Part shown: positions 24,292-31,567 of the stretch, one piece after another
Layout: every line of letters begins with the position of its first letter
How positions within the stretch are numbered: the first letter of the stretch is position 1
NCBI GenBank assembly: GCA_031254105.1
Contig: JAIRVB010000015.1
Coordinates: forward strand, 1 to 57,859
Direction of reading: 5' to 3'
Length of the DNA stretch: 57,859 bases
Source: Chitinispirillales bacterium
GTDB lineage: Bacteria > Fibrobacterota > Chitinivibrionia > Chitinivibrionales > Chitinispirillaceae
The notes under the pieces: generated by a model
What the model was told of the DNA's origin: nothing
Seen by the model: the letters and a program-made list of their open reading frames with translations, nothing else
Database searches by the model: none
Position numbers and translations under genes: made by a program

Positions 24292-26172
24292 ATGAGCACA
24301 TTCAATCTGACCAAAGAATGGCAGAACCTCGACTTACCCGGCCAGGTTAAGGATATCCTTAAGAACGCCCCCAGTCTGACGTTTCCCGCCACCAGGCCTG
24401 AGCTTTTTGACCTGGCGCTGGGCGGCAAGGAAAATGAATCCTTTGATGTTTGTTATGATGTTAAGGGTAAGGGATTGGTTAAGGAAGCTCAGGTTGTGCG
24501 CTGTAAGAACGGATTGGCTGTTAACTATGCAGAAACATACATGCGCCGCCGCGACCCTGATTGTATGGTTGTTGGTGATAAAAATCCATCTGATAAAACC
24601 CGTTTTGACGAAAGATTCGGATACGGCTTTGAAACATTGCGCGGCGATACATTTGAGTGGCTTAAGGGTCAGGATCTTGCCGTACTCGCTTTTATGCTTG
24701 GCGACAGCGATTACGGAGCGGTAATGCTTGCCCCTAAAAACGCGGGGTTCTTTGTAGGGGGCCTTGCTGATCTTCAGGGAATGGTCGATCCTTATAATAT
24801 GCCAAAAAATTTTAAAGTGCATTGCGTGCTTTATATCGCGCCCCCTTACCGGCACACACACTTTGACGGTAAACAGATCGTTGTGCATAACCGCCTTGAA
24901 GGTCTTCATGAGATCTTCTCGTATAATCTCTACCCTGGCCCAAGCGCTAAAAAAGGTGTATATGGCGCGCTCCTTACAATCGGTGAACGTGATAAGGAGA
25001 AATGGCTTACACTTCACGCCGCCACAGTGCAGGTTGTAACCCCTTACGACAATACAACCACAATTATGCACGAAGGAGCCAGCGGAAGCGGCAAGAGCGA
25101 GATGCTCGAACTTGTCCACAGGCAGGAGGACGGCCGTTTATTATTAGGCAAGCATGTACTGACAGGTGAGAAACGTCACATATCCATTAACCAGACCTGT
25201 TCTCTGCGCCCTGTTACGGATGATATGGCGATGTGCCTTAATGAAGATCAGGATAAAAGCGGTTTTGTGCAGGCGCGCGACGCTGAAAACGCGTGGTTTG
25301 TACGGTTGAACCATATTACTCATTACGGAACAGATCCGATGCTTGAGAAGATCACCATTCATTCTCCCGAACCGCTTATTTATCTCAACATGCAAGGTGT
25401 TCCCCAATCATCGATTCTGATCTGGGAACATACGGAGGATGAACCGGGCAAACCATGTCCGAACCCGCGCGTTATTCTGCCCAGAAGAGTGATGCCGGGC
25501 AGCGTTGATGGTGTGGTAGAGGTGCATATCCGTAATTTTGGAATCCGTACGCCGCCATGTACAAAAGAGAACCCAAGCTACGGAATCGTAGGATTGCTGC
25601 ATGTACTGCCTCCCGCTCTTGGATGGCTCTGGAGGCTGATCTCTCCGCGCGGTCACGATAACCCAAGCATTACCGAGAATGACGCTATGACAAGTGAGGG
25701 CGTAGGTTCATACTGGCCGTTTGCTACCGGTTTAAGGGTTGTACAGGCCAATATGCTTCTCAAGCAGATTCAAAATACCCCTTCCGTACGCTATACACTC
25801 ACGCCGAACCAGCACATTGGGGCATACAAGGTCAGTTTCATGCCCCAGTGGATCGCCCGTGAGTATCTGGCGCGCCGCGGAGCGGCCAAGTTCAAGCCCG
25901 AACAGCTTATCACCGCAAGATGTCCGGTTCTCGGCTACACGCTTGCGTCAATGCAGGTGGAAGGAACGCCGATTCAGCACAGTTTCCTACGCGTTGATGA
26001 ACAGCCGGATGTAGGTAAAAAAGGATACGACGCGGGTGCGAAGATTCTTATGGATTTTTTCCACAGTGAACTCCAGAAGTTTATGAAGCCGGATCTTGAT
26101 CCGCTGGGACGCAAGATTATTGAGTGTTGTTTGAATAACGGAAGTGTTGAGGATTACGAGAAATTGCTGTAA
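24292..26172 (+). CDS. DUF4914 family protein (PEPCK-like P-loop)
   Basis: 626-aa protein matching the DUF4914 family, found in Fibrobacter, spirochaetes and Bacteroidota. A PEP-carboxykinase-type P-loop, GASGSGKSEM (about residues 262-271), lies in the middle. It is preceded by a segment WLTLHAATVQVVTPYDNTTT and followed by HISINQTCSLRPVTDDMA, in the arrangement seen in PEPCK-type kinases. The function has not been shown to my knowledge; a nucleotide-dependent kinase or carboxykinase-like activity is an inference from the fold. The length agrees with the family. The start follows GAGAGAACA, and a promoter-like TATAAT stands about 80 bp upstream. It is monocistronic. Confidence 0.85.
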   Translation: MSTFNLTKEWQNLDLPGQVKDILKNAPSLTFPATRPELFDLALGGKENESFDVCYDVKGKGLVKEAQVVRCKNGLAVNYAETYMRRRDPDCMVVGDKNPSDKTRFDERFGYGFETLRGDTFEWLKGQDLAVLAFMLGDSDYGAVMLAPKNAGFFVGGLADLQGMVDPYNMPKNFKVHCVLYIAPPYRHTHFDGKQIVVHNRLEGLHEIFSYNLYPGPSAKKGVYGALLTIGERDKEKWLTLHAATVQVVTPYDNTTTIMHEGASGSGKSEMLELVHRQEDGRLLLGKHVLTGEKRHISINQTCSLRPVTDDMAMCLNEDQDKSGFVQARDAENAWFVRLNHITHYGTDPMLEKITIHSPEPLIYLNMQGVPQSSILIWEHTEDEPGKPCPNPRVILPRRVMPGSVDGVVEVHIRNFGIRTPPCTKENPSYGIVGLLHVLPPALGWLWRLISPRGHDNPSITENDAMTSEGVGSYWPFATGLRVVQANMLLKQIQNTPSVRYTLTPNQHIGAYKVSFMPQWIAREYLARRGAAKFKPEQLITARCPVLGYTLASMQVEGTPIQHSFLRVDEQPDVGKKGYDAGAKILMDFFHSELQKFMKPDLDPLGRKIIECCLNNGSVEDYEKLL

Positions 26173-26186
26173 ATAACCTCCGGCAT

Positions 26187-26445
26187 CCGCGCCCTGTGAA
26201 TGGGCGCACTGCCGTAGGCAGTTTCTATAGCCTCACGTTTTAACGTGGGGTGGGGTGTGTGATATATAGCGGATGCGTGTGATGTACGTTAAATGACCCG
26301 CGGGTTTGTTGGTGCGGACGCACGCGGTACGCAGGGTGTTTTGTCAGATCAAACGGTTTTGGTACGCAGATTATGCCTTCCCCCCGCGTTGAAACGTGGG
26401 GTTATAAAGACAGCCGAAGCGGCTGTGCGCCCATTCAGGGTGCGG
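26187..26445. repeat. REPIN-like pair of inverted three-hairpin units
   Basis: Arm 1 (26187-26255) holds GCGCCC-TGTGAAT-GGGCGC, TGCCGTAGGCA and CACGTTTTAACGTG. Arm 2 (26380-26445) holds the same three hairpins in inverted order: CGCGTTGAAACGTG, ACAGCCGAAGCGGCTGT, CGCCCATTCAGGGTGCG. A spacer of about 125 bp separates them. It fills the 327-bp gap between DUF4914 and ettA. Confidence 0.75.
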
Positions 26446-26499
26446 AAAACTTCAAAAATATAAACAATACCCAATCCAAGCAAGGAAACCTTACTGAAA

Positions 26500-28146
26500 A
26501 TGGCTGAAAAATTTATCTATTATATGGATCGGATGACAAAGATTCATCCTCCAAAAAAAGAGGTGCTCAAGGATGTTTCCATATCGTTTTACTATGGGGC
26601 TAAAATTGGGATTATCGGGACAAACGGTTCCGGTAAGAGTACGCTTCTAAAGATTATGGCGGGGATTGATACTGAGATCCAGGGAGAGGCGTGGCTTGAG
26701 AAGGGGCGCACCGTGGGTTATTTGCCGCAGGAGCCGGCTCTTGATGAAAGCCTTGATGTGAAAGGCAACGTTGAGCTTGCCGTTGGTCACATCCGTAAAT
26801 TGATTGAGGAGTATGAAGAGATTTGCGCAACTGGCGAGGATATGGACAAGTTAGCTGATTTACAGGATAAAATTGACGCGGCGGACGCCTGGGAGCTTGA
26901 CAGACACCTTGAGATAGCTATGGACGCGCTGAGACTGCCGCCGGGGGACGCGAAGGTGAGTACGCTTTCCGGAGGGGAGCGCAGGCGCGTAGCGCTTTGT
27001 AAATTGCTTCTTGAGAAGCCGGACCTCCTTCTTCTTGACGAACCGACAAACCACCTTGACGCCGAATCCGTAGCGTGGCTTGAACGGCATCTTAAAGAAT
27101 ATGCTGGTTCCGTTATTCTTGTCACTCACGACCGCTATTTTCTTGATAATGTAGTAGAGTGGATTTTGGAGCTTGACCGTTCAAGAGGAATACCGTGGAA
27201 GGGTAACTACGCCTCCTGGCTTGCTCAGAGAACGGAGAGAATGGCCTCTGAGGAAAAAGAGGTGAGTGTAAGGCAGAGACGGCTCAGGCAGGAACTTGAG
27301 TGGGTTAACATGTCTCAAAAGGCGCGTCAGTCAAAAGGAAAGGCGCGTCTTAACGCCTACGAAGAGCTGCGGGCGCTTGAAACTCCGGACAAAGTTACTA
27401 CAGCAAGCATTATCATACCGCAAGGCCCAAGGCTTGGTACTGTGGTGATTAACGCTGAAAACATGTCTAAGGCTTACGGGGATAAATTATTATTTGAAAA
27501 TTTAAATTTTACCCTTCCGCGCTCCGGAATCGTTGGTGTTATCGGGCCTAACGGAGCGGGTAAAAGTACGCTCATGCGCATAATTACCGGGCAGGAAAAG
27601 CCTGACAGCGGTACAATGACAATAGGCGATACCGTCAGCCTTAGCTATGTTGATCAATCCCGCGATGCTCTTGACGGTGAAAAAACTGTTTTTGAGGAGA
27701 TTACAGGCGGCAGGGATATTATCACTCTGGGTAAGCTTGAGGTCAACTCAAGAGCTTACGTCGGTAAATTTAATTTTTCAGGCAGCGATCAGCAGAAATT
27801 TGTGAAAGATTTATCGGGCGGCGAGAGAAACCGTGTACACATGGCAAAGCTTCTTCAGTCCGGCGGCAATGTGCTCCTGCTTGACGAACCTACAAACGAT
27901 CTTGACGTTGAGACTTTGCAGGCCCTTGAACAGGCGATGAGTGATTTTAGCGGCTGCGCGGTTATCGTATCTCACGATAGGTGGTTTTTAGACAGGGTAG
28001 CGACTCATATCTTAGCCTTTGAAGGGGATAGCGCGGTTTACTTCCACGAGGGGAACTACGCCGACTACGAAGAGAAGAAGCACGCAAGGCTTGGGACGGA
28101 TGCGGATCAGCCGCATCGGATAAAATATAAGCCGCTGCAGAGATAA
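26500..28146 (+). CDS. ettA: Energy-dependent translational throttle protein EttA (ABC-F)
   Basis: 548-aa ABC-F ATPase with two nucleotide-binding domains in one chain and no membrane part. It binds the ribosomal E site and gates entry into elongation according to ATP/ADP. The first cassette has GTNGSGKSTLL (about 40-50), LSGGERRRVALC (about 153-164) and LLLDEPTNHLD; the second has GPNGAGKSTLM (about 348-358), LSGGERNRVHMA (about 438-449) and LLLDEPTNDLD. The arm insert between the Walker A and signature motifs of domain 1 (NVELAVGHIRKLIEEYEEIC) and the linker RQELEWVNMSQKARQSKGKA are the EttA hallmarks. The length is normal (about 555). Confidence 0.96.
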   Translation: MAEKFIYYMDRMTKIHPPKKEVLKDVSISFYYGAKIGIIGTNGSGKSTLLKIMAGIDTEIQGEAWLEKGRTVGYLPQEPALDESLDVKGNVELAVGHIRKLIEEYEEICATGEDMDKLADLQDKIDAADAWELDRHLEIAMDALRLPPGDAKVSTLSGGERRRVALCKLLLEKPDLLLLDEPTNHLDAESVAWLERHLKEYAGSVILVTHDRYFLDNVVEWILELDRSRGIPWKGNYASWLAQRTERMASEEKEVSVRQRRLRQELEWVNMSQKARQSKGKARLNAYEELRALETPDKVTTASIIIPQGPRLGTVVINAENMSKAYGDKLLFENLNFTLPRSGIVGVIGPNGAGKSTLMRIITGQEKPDSGTMTIGDTVSLSYVDQSRDALDGEKTVFEEITGGRDIITLGKLEVNSRAYVGKFNFSGSDQQKFVKDLSGGERNRVHMAKLLQSGGNVLLLDEPTNDLDVETLQALEQAMSDFSGCAVIVSHDRWFLDRVATHILAFEGDSAVYFHEGNYADYEEKKHARLGTDADQPHRIKYKPLQR

Positions 28147-28160
28147 TCTATGGTAAGCAA

Positions 28161-28233
28161 GGGCACCCGCCAGGGGTGCCCGTACAATCCGTATGCGCAC
28201 AGGAGCATGTAAGGGCAGCCCTCGCGGCTGCCC
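28161..28233. repeat. Two REP-like palindromes after ettA
   Basis: GGGCACCC-GCCAG-GGGTGCCC (28161-28181) and GGGCAGCC-CTCGC-GGCTGCCC (28213-28233). They sit between the convergent ettA and csp genes and could stop transcripts arriving from ettA. Confidence 0.75.
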
Positions 28234-28235
28234 CA

Positions 28236-28263
28236 ATAAAAAAGGCCAAAATCACTCTTGGCC
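28236..28263 (-). terminator. Intrinsic terminator of the cold-shock gene
   Basis: On the minus strand GGCCAA (complement of 28258-28263) pairs with TTGGCC (complement of 28244-28249) around an 8-nt loop and is followed by TTTTTTATT. Confidence 0.85.
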
Positions 28264-28293
28264 TCTCCATCCCTATGTAATGTACCGCTTAAA

Positions 28294-28497
28294 TTACATT
28301 GGCTGAACGTTTTGAGCGTTGGGGCCTTTCGCGCCGTCAACAACCTCAAACTGAACTTTTTGACCCTCTTCCAGCTTTCTGAAACCAGTGGTCTGGATAG
28401 CTGAAAAATGCACAAACACGTCACGGGAACCGTCATCGGGTGAAATGAAACCAAAACCTTTGGCCTCATTAAACCATTTTACAACACCTGTAGGCAT
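28294..28497 (-). CDS. Cold-shock protein (CspA family)
   Basis: 67-aa single OB-fold RNA chaperone. It has the RNP1 motif [10 protein letters not shown] (about residues 13-22), RNP2 DVFVHFSAI and the closing [21 protein letters not shown]. These proteins melt RNA secondary structure, in the cold or constitutively. The ATG is preceded by AAGAGGTTTTGCAGT. The leader between this gene and the next divergent gene (28498-28744) is long (247 bp), as is common for csp genes with a regulatory 5' UTR, but I can draw no specific fold. It ends in a clean terminator. Confidence 0.95.
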   Translation of the reverse strand: MPTGVVKWFNEAKGFGFISPDDGSRDVFVHFSAIQTTGFRKLEEGQKVQFEVVDGAKGPNAQNVQPM

Positions 28498-28744
28498 ACT
28501 GCAAAACCTCTTTTGAATAAATGAAACATACCGGATTTTCAGGTTACTTCCAGAAATGTCCGGATAACAACAGATACAAGATATTAATTGCCACCGGTGA
28601 AATAAAGAGAAATTTAATAAAAACTAAAAAAAGTTTAAAACGTTAAAACCGGCATTACCGAAAATTTTGTGAGGAAAACAGAAATGCGGACACGGCAATA
28701 ACTATATTTATATATTGTTGATAATTTCAGTAAGGAGCGAAAAG

Positions 28745-30187
28745 ATGGTTAAATTCGTAGTATTTGGGTTGATTCTGGCGGTTGGAGCAAACGCTTCCGG
28801 AGTGACAAAAAGTACATCGGACGATCTGCAGTCTGTTGAGGTTACTGTTTACAATAGTAACATGGGACTTATTAAGGAACAGCGTAAGATCAAGGTTCCC
28901 GGCGGGGATGGGGAGCTGCAGTACGTAGATGTGGCTGCGCAGATAAACCCTGTTACGGTAAACGTAAAGCCGCTTGCAAACGCCGCCGATTTTGTTATCC
29001 TGGAGCAGAACTATGAATATGATCTTATCAGTCACGCCAAGCTTCTTGATAAATATATCGGGAAGAAAATAAAGATTGTTGACTGGAACGAATACAAGGA
29101 TCGTAAAACTACAGTTGAGGCTGAGCTTTTAAGCTCCGGATTCGGTATGGCGGGAGGTGAAGTTTACAAAATAGGAAATGAGATTTATCTGGGACACCCG
29201 GGTACAAAAGTTTTGCCTTCTCTGCCCGGTAATCTTATAAGCCGTCCGACGCTTTCATGGCTTTACCGAAACAAGACCGCGCGGGAATACCAGCTTGAGG
29301 TATCATATATTACTGATGGCTTGAACTGGAACGCCGACTATATATTTGTTGTTTCCGATACAAAGCCTGTCGCGGATTTGTCAGGATGGGTAACGGTTAA
29401 TAACCATAGCGGCGGCGAATACAAAAACGCAAAGCTTAAACTTATTGCGGGGGATGTTAACCGTGTGCAGCCTGTTGTGATGGAGCGCCGTGTGGGCTCG
29501 GCCAAGTTTGCGATGAATGATATGGCAATGGGCGCCGCTCCCGAATTTAGTCAGTCTGGCGTGTTTGAATATCACCTCTACGACCTTCAGCGGCCTACGA
29601 CTATAAAAGATAACCAGACAAAGCAGATAAATCTGCTGGAAGCGCGCGGGCTTACTGTGGTAAAAGAGTATATCACCCGCTCAGATTTTGCGGTATCCAG
29701 GGGCGCCAGAATTAATAATAATCCAGACGGCGCTGTCAAGCAGTCCGTGAGCGCGTTTCTCTCCTTTAAGAATACTAAAGAGAACCGTCTGGGTAATCCT
29801 TTACCAGGCGGAATCATCCGTTTATACACCGCCGACGCTCAGGGCAGACAGCAGTTTATCGGCGAAGACCGTATCGTCCATACTCCTAAAGATGAAGAGA
29901 TACGTATAAAGGCCGGAGATGTGTTCGACTTGGTCGCTGAGCGCAAGCAATTGGATTTTCAACAGAGAACTTCACATATGAGCGAATCGGAGTGGTCTGT
30001 CACTATTCGCAACCGCAAAGAGGAAAATGTCACGGTTGGGATTATTGAAAACGCGCATGGCAACTGGGAGATAATCGAATCCTCTCACAGACATACTAAA
30101 GTAAACGCAACAACTTTTCGCTTTGATGTGCCTGTAGCTAAGGGCAAGGAAGTGACAGTGAAGTATAAAATCAGAGTAGGAATTTAA
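28745..30187 (+). CDS. DUF4139 domain protein, secreted
   Basis: 480 aa from the ATG at 28745, chosen because AAGGAGC (28733-28739) precedes it and a short signal peptide follows (MVKFVVFGLILAVGANASG). The N-terminal part (VTVYNSNMGLIKEQRKIKVP) and the body (LEVSYITDGLNWNADYIFVV, GWVTVNNHSGGEYKNAKLKLIAGDVN, PLPGGIIRLYTADAQG) fit the DUF4139 family of beta-rich periplasmic or surface proteins of unknown function. It ends KEVTVKYKIRVGI. It is monocistronic, and its stop codon runs straight into an AT-rich GAATTATGAATT repeat. Alternative starts upstream have no ribosome-binding site. Confidence 0.82.
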   Translation: MVKFVVFGLILAVGANASGVTKSTSDDLQSVEVTVYNSNMGLIKEQRKIKVPGGDGELQYVDVAAQINPVTVNVKPLANAADFVILEQNYEYDLISHAKLLDKYIGKKIKIVDWNEYKDRKTTVEAELLSSGFGMAGGEVYKIGNEIYLGHPGTKVLPSLPGNLISRPTLSWLYRNKTAREYQLEVSYITDGLNWNADYIFVVSDTKPVADLSGWVTVNNHSGGEYKNAKLKLIAGDVNRVQPVVMERRVGSAKFAMNDMAMGAAPEFSQSGVFEYHLYDLQRPTTIKDNQTKQINLLEARGLTVVKEYITRSDFAVSRGARINNNPDGAVKQSVSAFLSFKNTKENRLGNPLPGGIIRLYTADAQGRQQFIGEDRIVHTPKDEEIRIKAGDVFDLVAERKQLDFQQRTSHMSESEWSVTIRNRKEENVTVGIIENAHGNWEIIESSHRHTKVNATTFRFDVPVAKGKEVTVKYKIRVGI

Positions 30188-30485
30188 TTATGAATTTTGA
30201 ATTATGAATTGAAGTTACGCATCTCACATCCACTCGGGAGTGTATTGTTCCTGGTTGTTATAGCGGAACGATCATTGATCGTTCCCTGTTGTATCTCCAA
30301 CACCGTCATCCCCGCGAAGACGGGAATCCATTGTTCTTACGTAGGGAACGACCAGCGGTCGTTCCGTCATATCATTGCGGTCGTTCCGTCATATCATTTA
30401 AGAACAATAGACTCCCGCTTTCGCGGGAATGACGGCTCTGGAGATACAGTCCCGTGCGTAACATCAGTTATGAATTGAAATTCAA
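30187..30485. repeat. Nested inverted-repeat mosaic
   Basis: Outer arms TATGAATTGAAGTTACGCA (30205) and TGCGTAACATCAGTTATGAA (30455) enclose a ~50-bp inverted repeat (30290-30339 against 30399-30447). That repeat contains the widely known CCCGCGAAGACGGGA / TCCCGCTTTCGCGGGA palindrome. The middle holds GGAACGACC-type hairpins at 30264, 30345 and 30378. No gene is credible here. Confidence 0.75.
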
Positions 30486-30617
30486 AGTTTATTAATATGT
30501 GTTTTTTTAATTTTCCGCTAAAAAAATCCATTTTCCTTCCGATAAAATAAACAGACAGCCCTTATCAGGCAACGCGGAAAATCTTACCCGCCCTCATGGA
30601 ACAAAATTCCTATGTAC

Positions 30618-30638
30618 GGGCAGCCCTCGTGGCTGCCC
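30618..30638. repeat. REP-like palindrome
   Basis: GGGCAGCC-CTCGT-GGCTGCCC, nearly identical to the copy at 28213. It lies in the long gap ahead of the flagellar operon. Confidence 0.7.
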
Positions 30639-30720
30639 TCCTGTATCCGCTCCATATCAATCCTCATAATCCATTGATTTTAAAAGCCTTACATCTCCAT
30701 CGAGATTCCCAAAACCAATA

Positions 30721-30736
30721 TGGCATGCCTATTGCA
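30721..30736 (+). promoter_or_regulatory. Sigma-54 (-24/-12) promoter of the flagellar operon
   Basis: TGGCATGCCTATTGCA matches the consensus TGGCACG-N4-TTGCA, with GG and GC exactly ten bases apart. It lies 48 bp ahead of the motE-like ATG at 30784. Sigma-54 control of hook-basal-body genes is well known in several phyla. Confidence 0.75.
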
Positions 30737-30783
30737 TATTTCTCTGCGGCGAGGGATGAACCGGAAAGATCAGAAGGATAAAC

Positions 30784-31350
30784 ATGCGTAAAAACGACTT
30801 CATCGCAATAATCTTAGTGACTCTGTTCACTTTCCCTGTTTTGTATGTGGCGATGCTTCTGTATACCGGAGCCCTGCGCTTTGAGTATGGGTTTGCGGAT
30901 AAAGATCTCGAGGAGGAACTCAGGGTAGAGGAGGTCAGGCACAGCAAACGCAGGGACTCTTTAGCCGCTGAGAACTCAAAAACATTTTTAGCTCTGCAGC
31001 AGGAACGCGCTGAGATTATACGTGAACGGGAGAGGCTTCTTGAGATTCAGGAGCGTCTTGAGATGCTGCAGGAAAATATCGATGGAAAGAGAGATGAACT
31101 TATAAATGAGAGAAAGCAGCTTGAGAGCAAGCTCAACACTAATCCCGAATCGGAAAATTCGCGCTACAAACAGCTTGCGCGGCTTTATGGAGCTATGAAA
31201 CCAGCGGAAGCCGCGGGGATTCTTGAAACGCTTCCTGACGGTCAGGTCACTTCAATATTAACAAATATTAATGATGACAGGCAGAGGGCCAGAATTATGA
31301 CCTCTTTGAGCAGGGAGAAGGCGGCAAGGATAAGCAAGCTGATGAGGTAA
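30784..31350 (+). CDS. MotE-like flagellar chaperone (MgtE-N-type domain)
   Basis: 188 aa. An N-terminal membrane helix (AIILVTLFTFPVLYVAMLLY, about residues 8-27) is followed by a long coiled coil (about 40-120, rich in E, R, L and Q) and a C-terminal helical module YKQLARLYGAMKPAEAAGIL...DRQRARIMTSLSREKAARIS. That is the MotE/FlbB (MgtE-N-like) domain found next to fliJ and fliK in many flagellar operons, where MotE stabilises the motor protein MotC in rhizobia. It is the first gene after the sigma-54 promoter; AGAAGGATAAAC precedes the ATG. Its stop codon TAA is the first base triplet of a repeat element. Confidence 0.8.
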   Translation: MRKNDFIAIILVTLFTFPVLYVAMLLYTGALRFEYGFADKDLEEELRVEEVRHSKRRDSLAAENSKTFLALQQERAEIIRERERLLEIQERLEMLQENIDGKRDELINERKQLESKLNTNPESENSRYKQLARLYGAMKPAEAAGILETLPDGQVTSILTNINDDRQRARIMTSLSREKAARISKLMR

Positions 31351-31543
31351 TGCGGAAATAATGCAGAAATAAAAAAATCCGTGTAGGGAACGACCATTGG
31401 TCTTTCCGCAATGCAGCGCGGAAATTAAGAAAACAATGCAGAAATAAGAATGAAAAAACAAAAATTAAAAAACAATGCGAGAATAAAAAATGCGGAACGC
31501 CAGAGATTTTATTTCTGTATTATGCATTATTATTTTTGCATTA
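31348..31543. repeat. GCGGAAATA-edged element between motE-like gene and fliK
   Basis: The left edge TAATGCGGAAATAATGCAGA overlaps the stop codon of the upstream gene, and the right edge ATTATTATTTTTGCATTA (31526-31543) is its imperfect inverted match. A GGAACGACC-ATT-GGTCTTTCC hairpin (31387-31407) lies inside. Total about 196 bp. Confidence 0.7.
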
Positions 31544-31567
31544 ATAATAGAGGAAGGAGGTGAGAAC

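Noticed and set aside
30197-30478. 93-residue plus-strand open frame
   Set aside because: It runs entirely through the nested inverted-repeat mosaic; translations of the CCCGCGAAAGCGGG repeat are not proteins.
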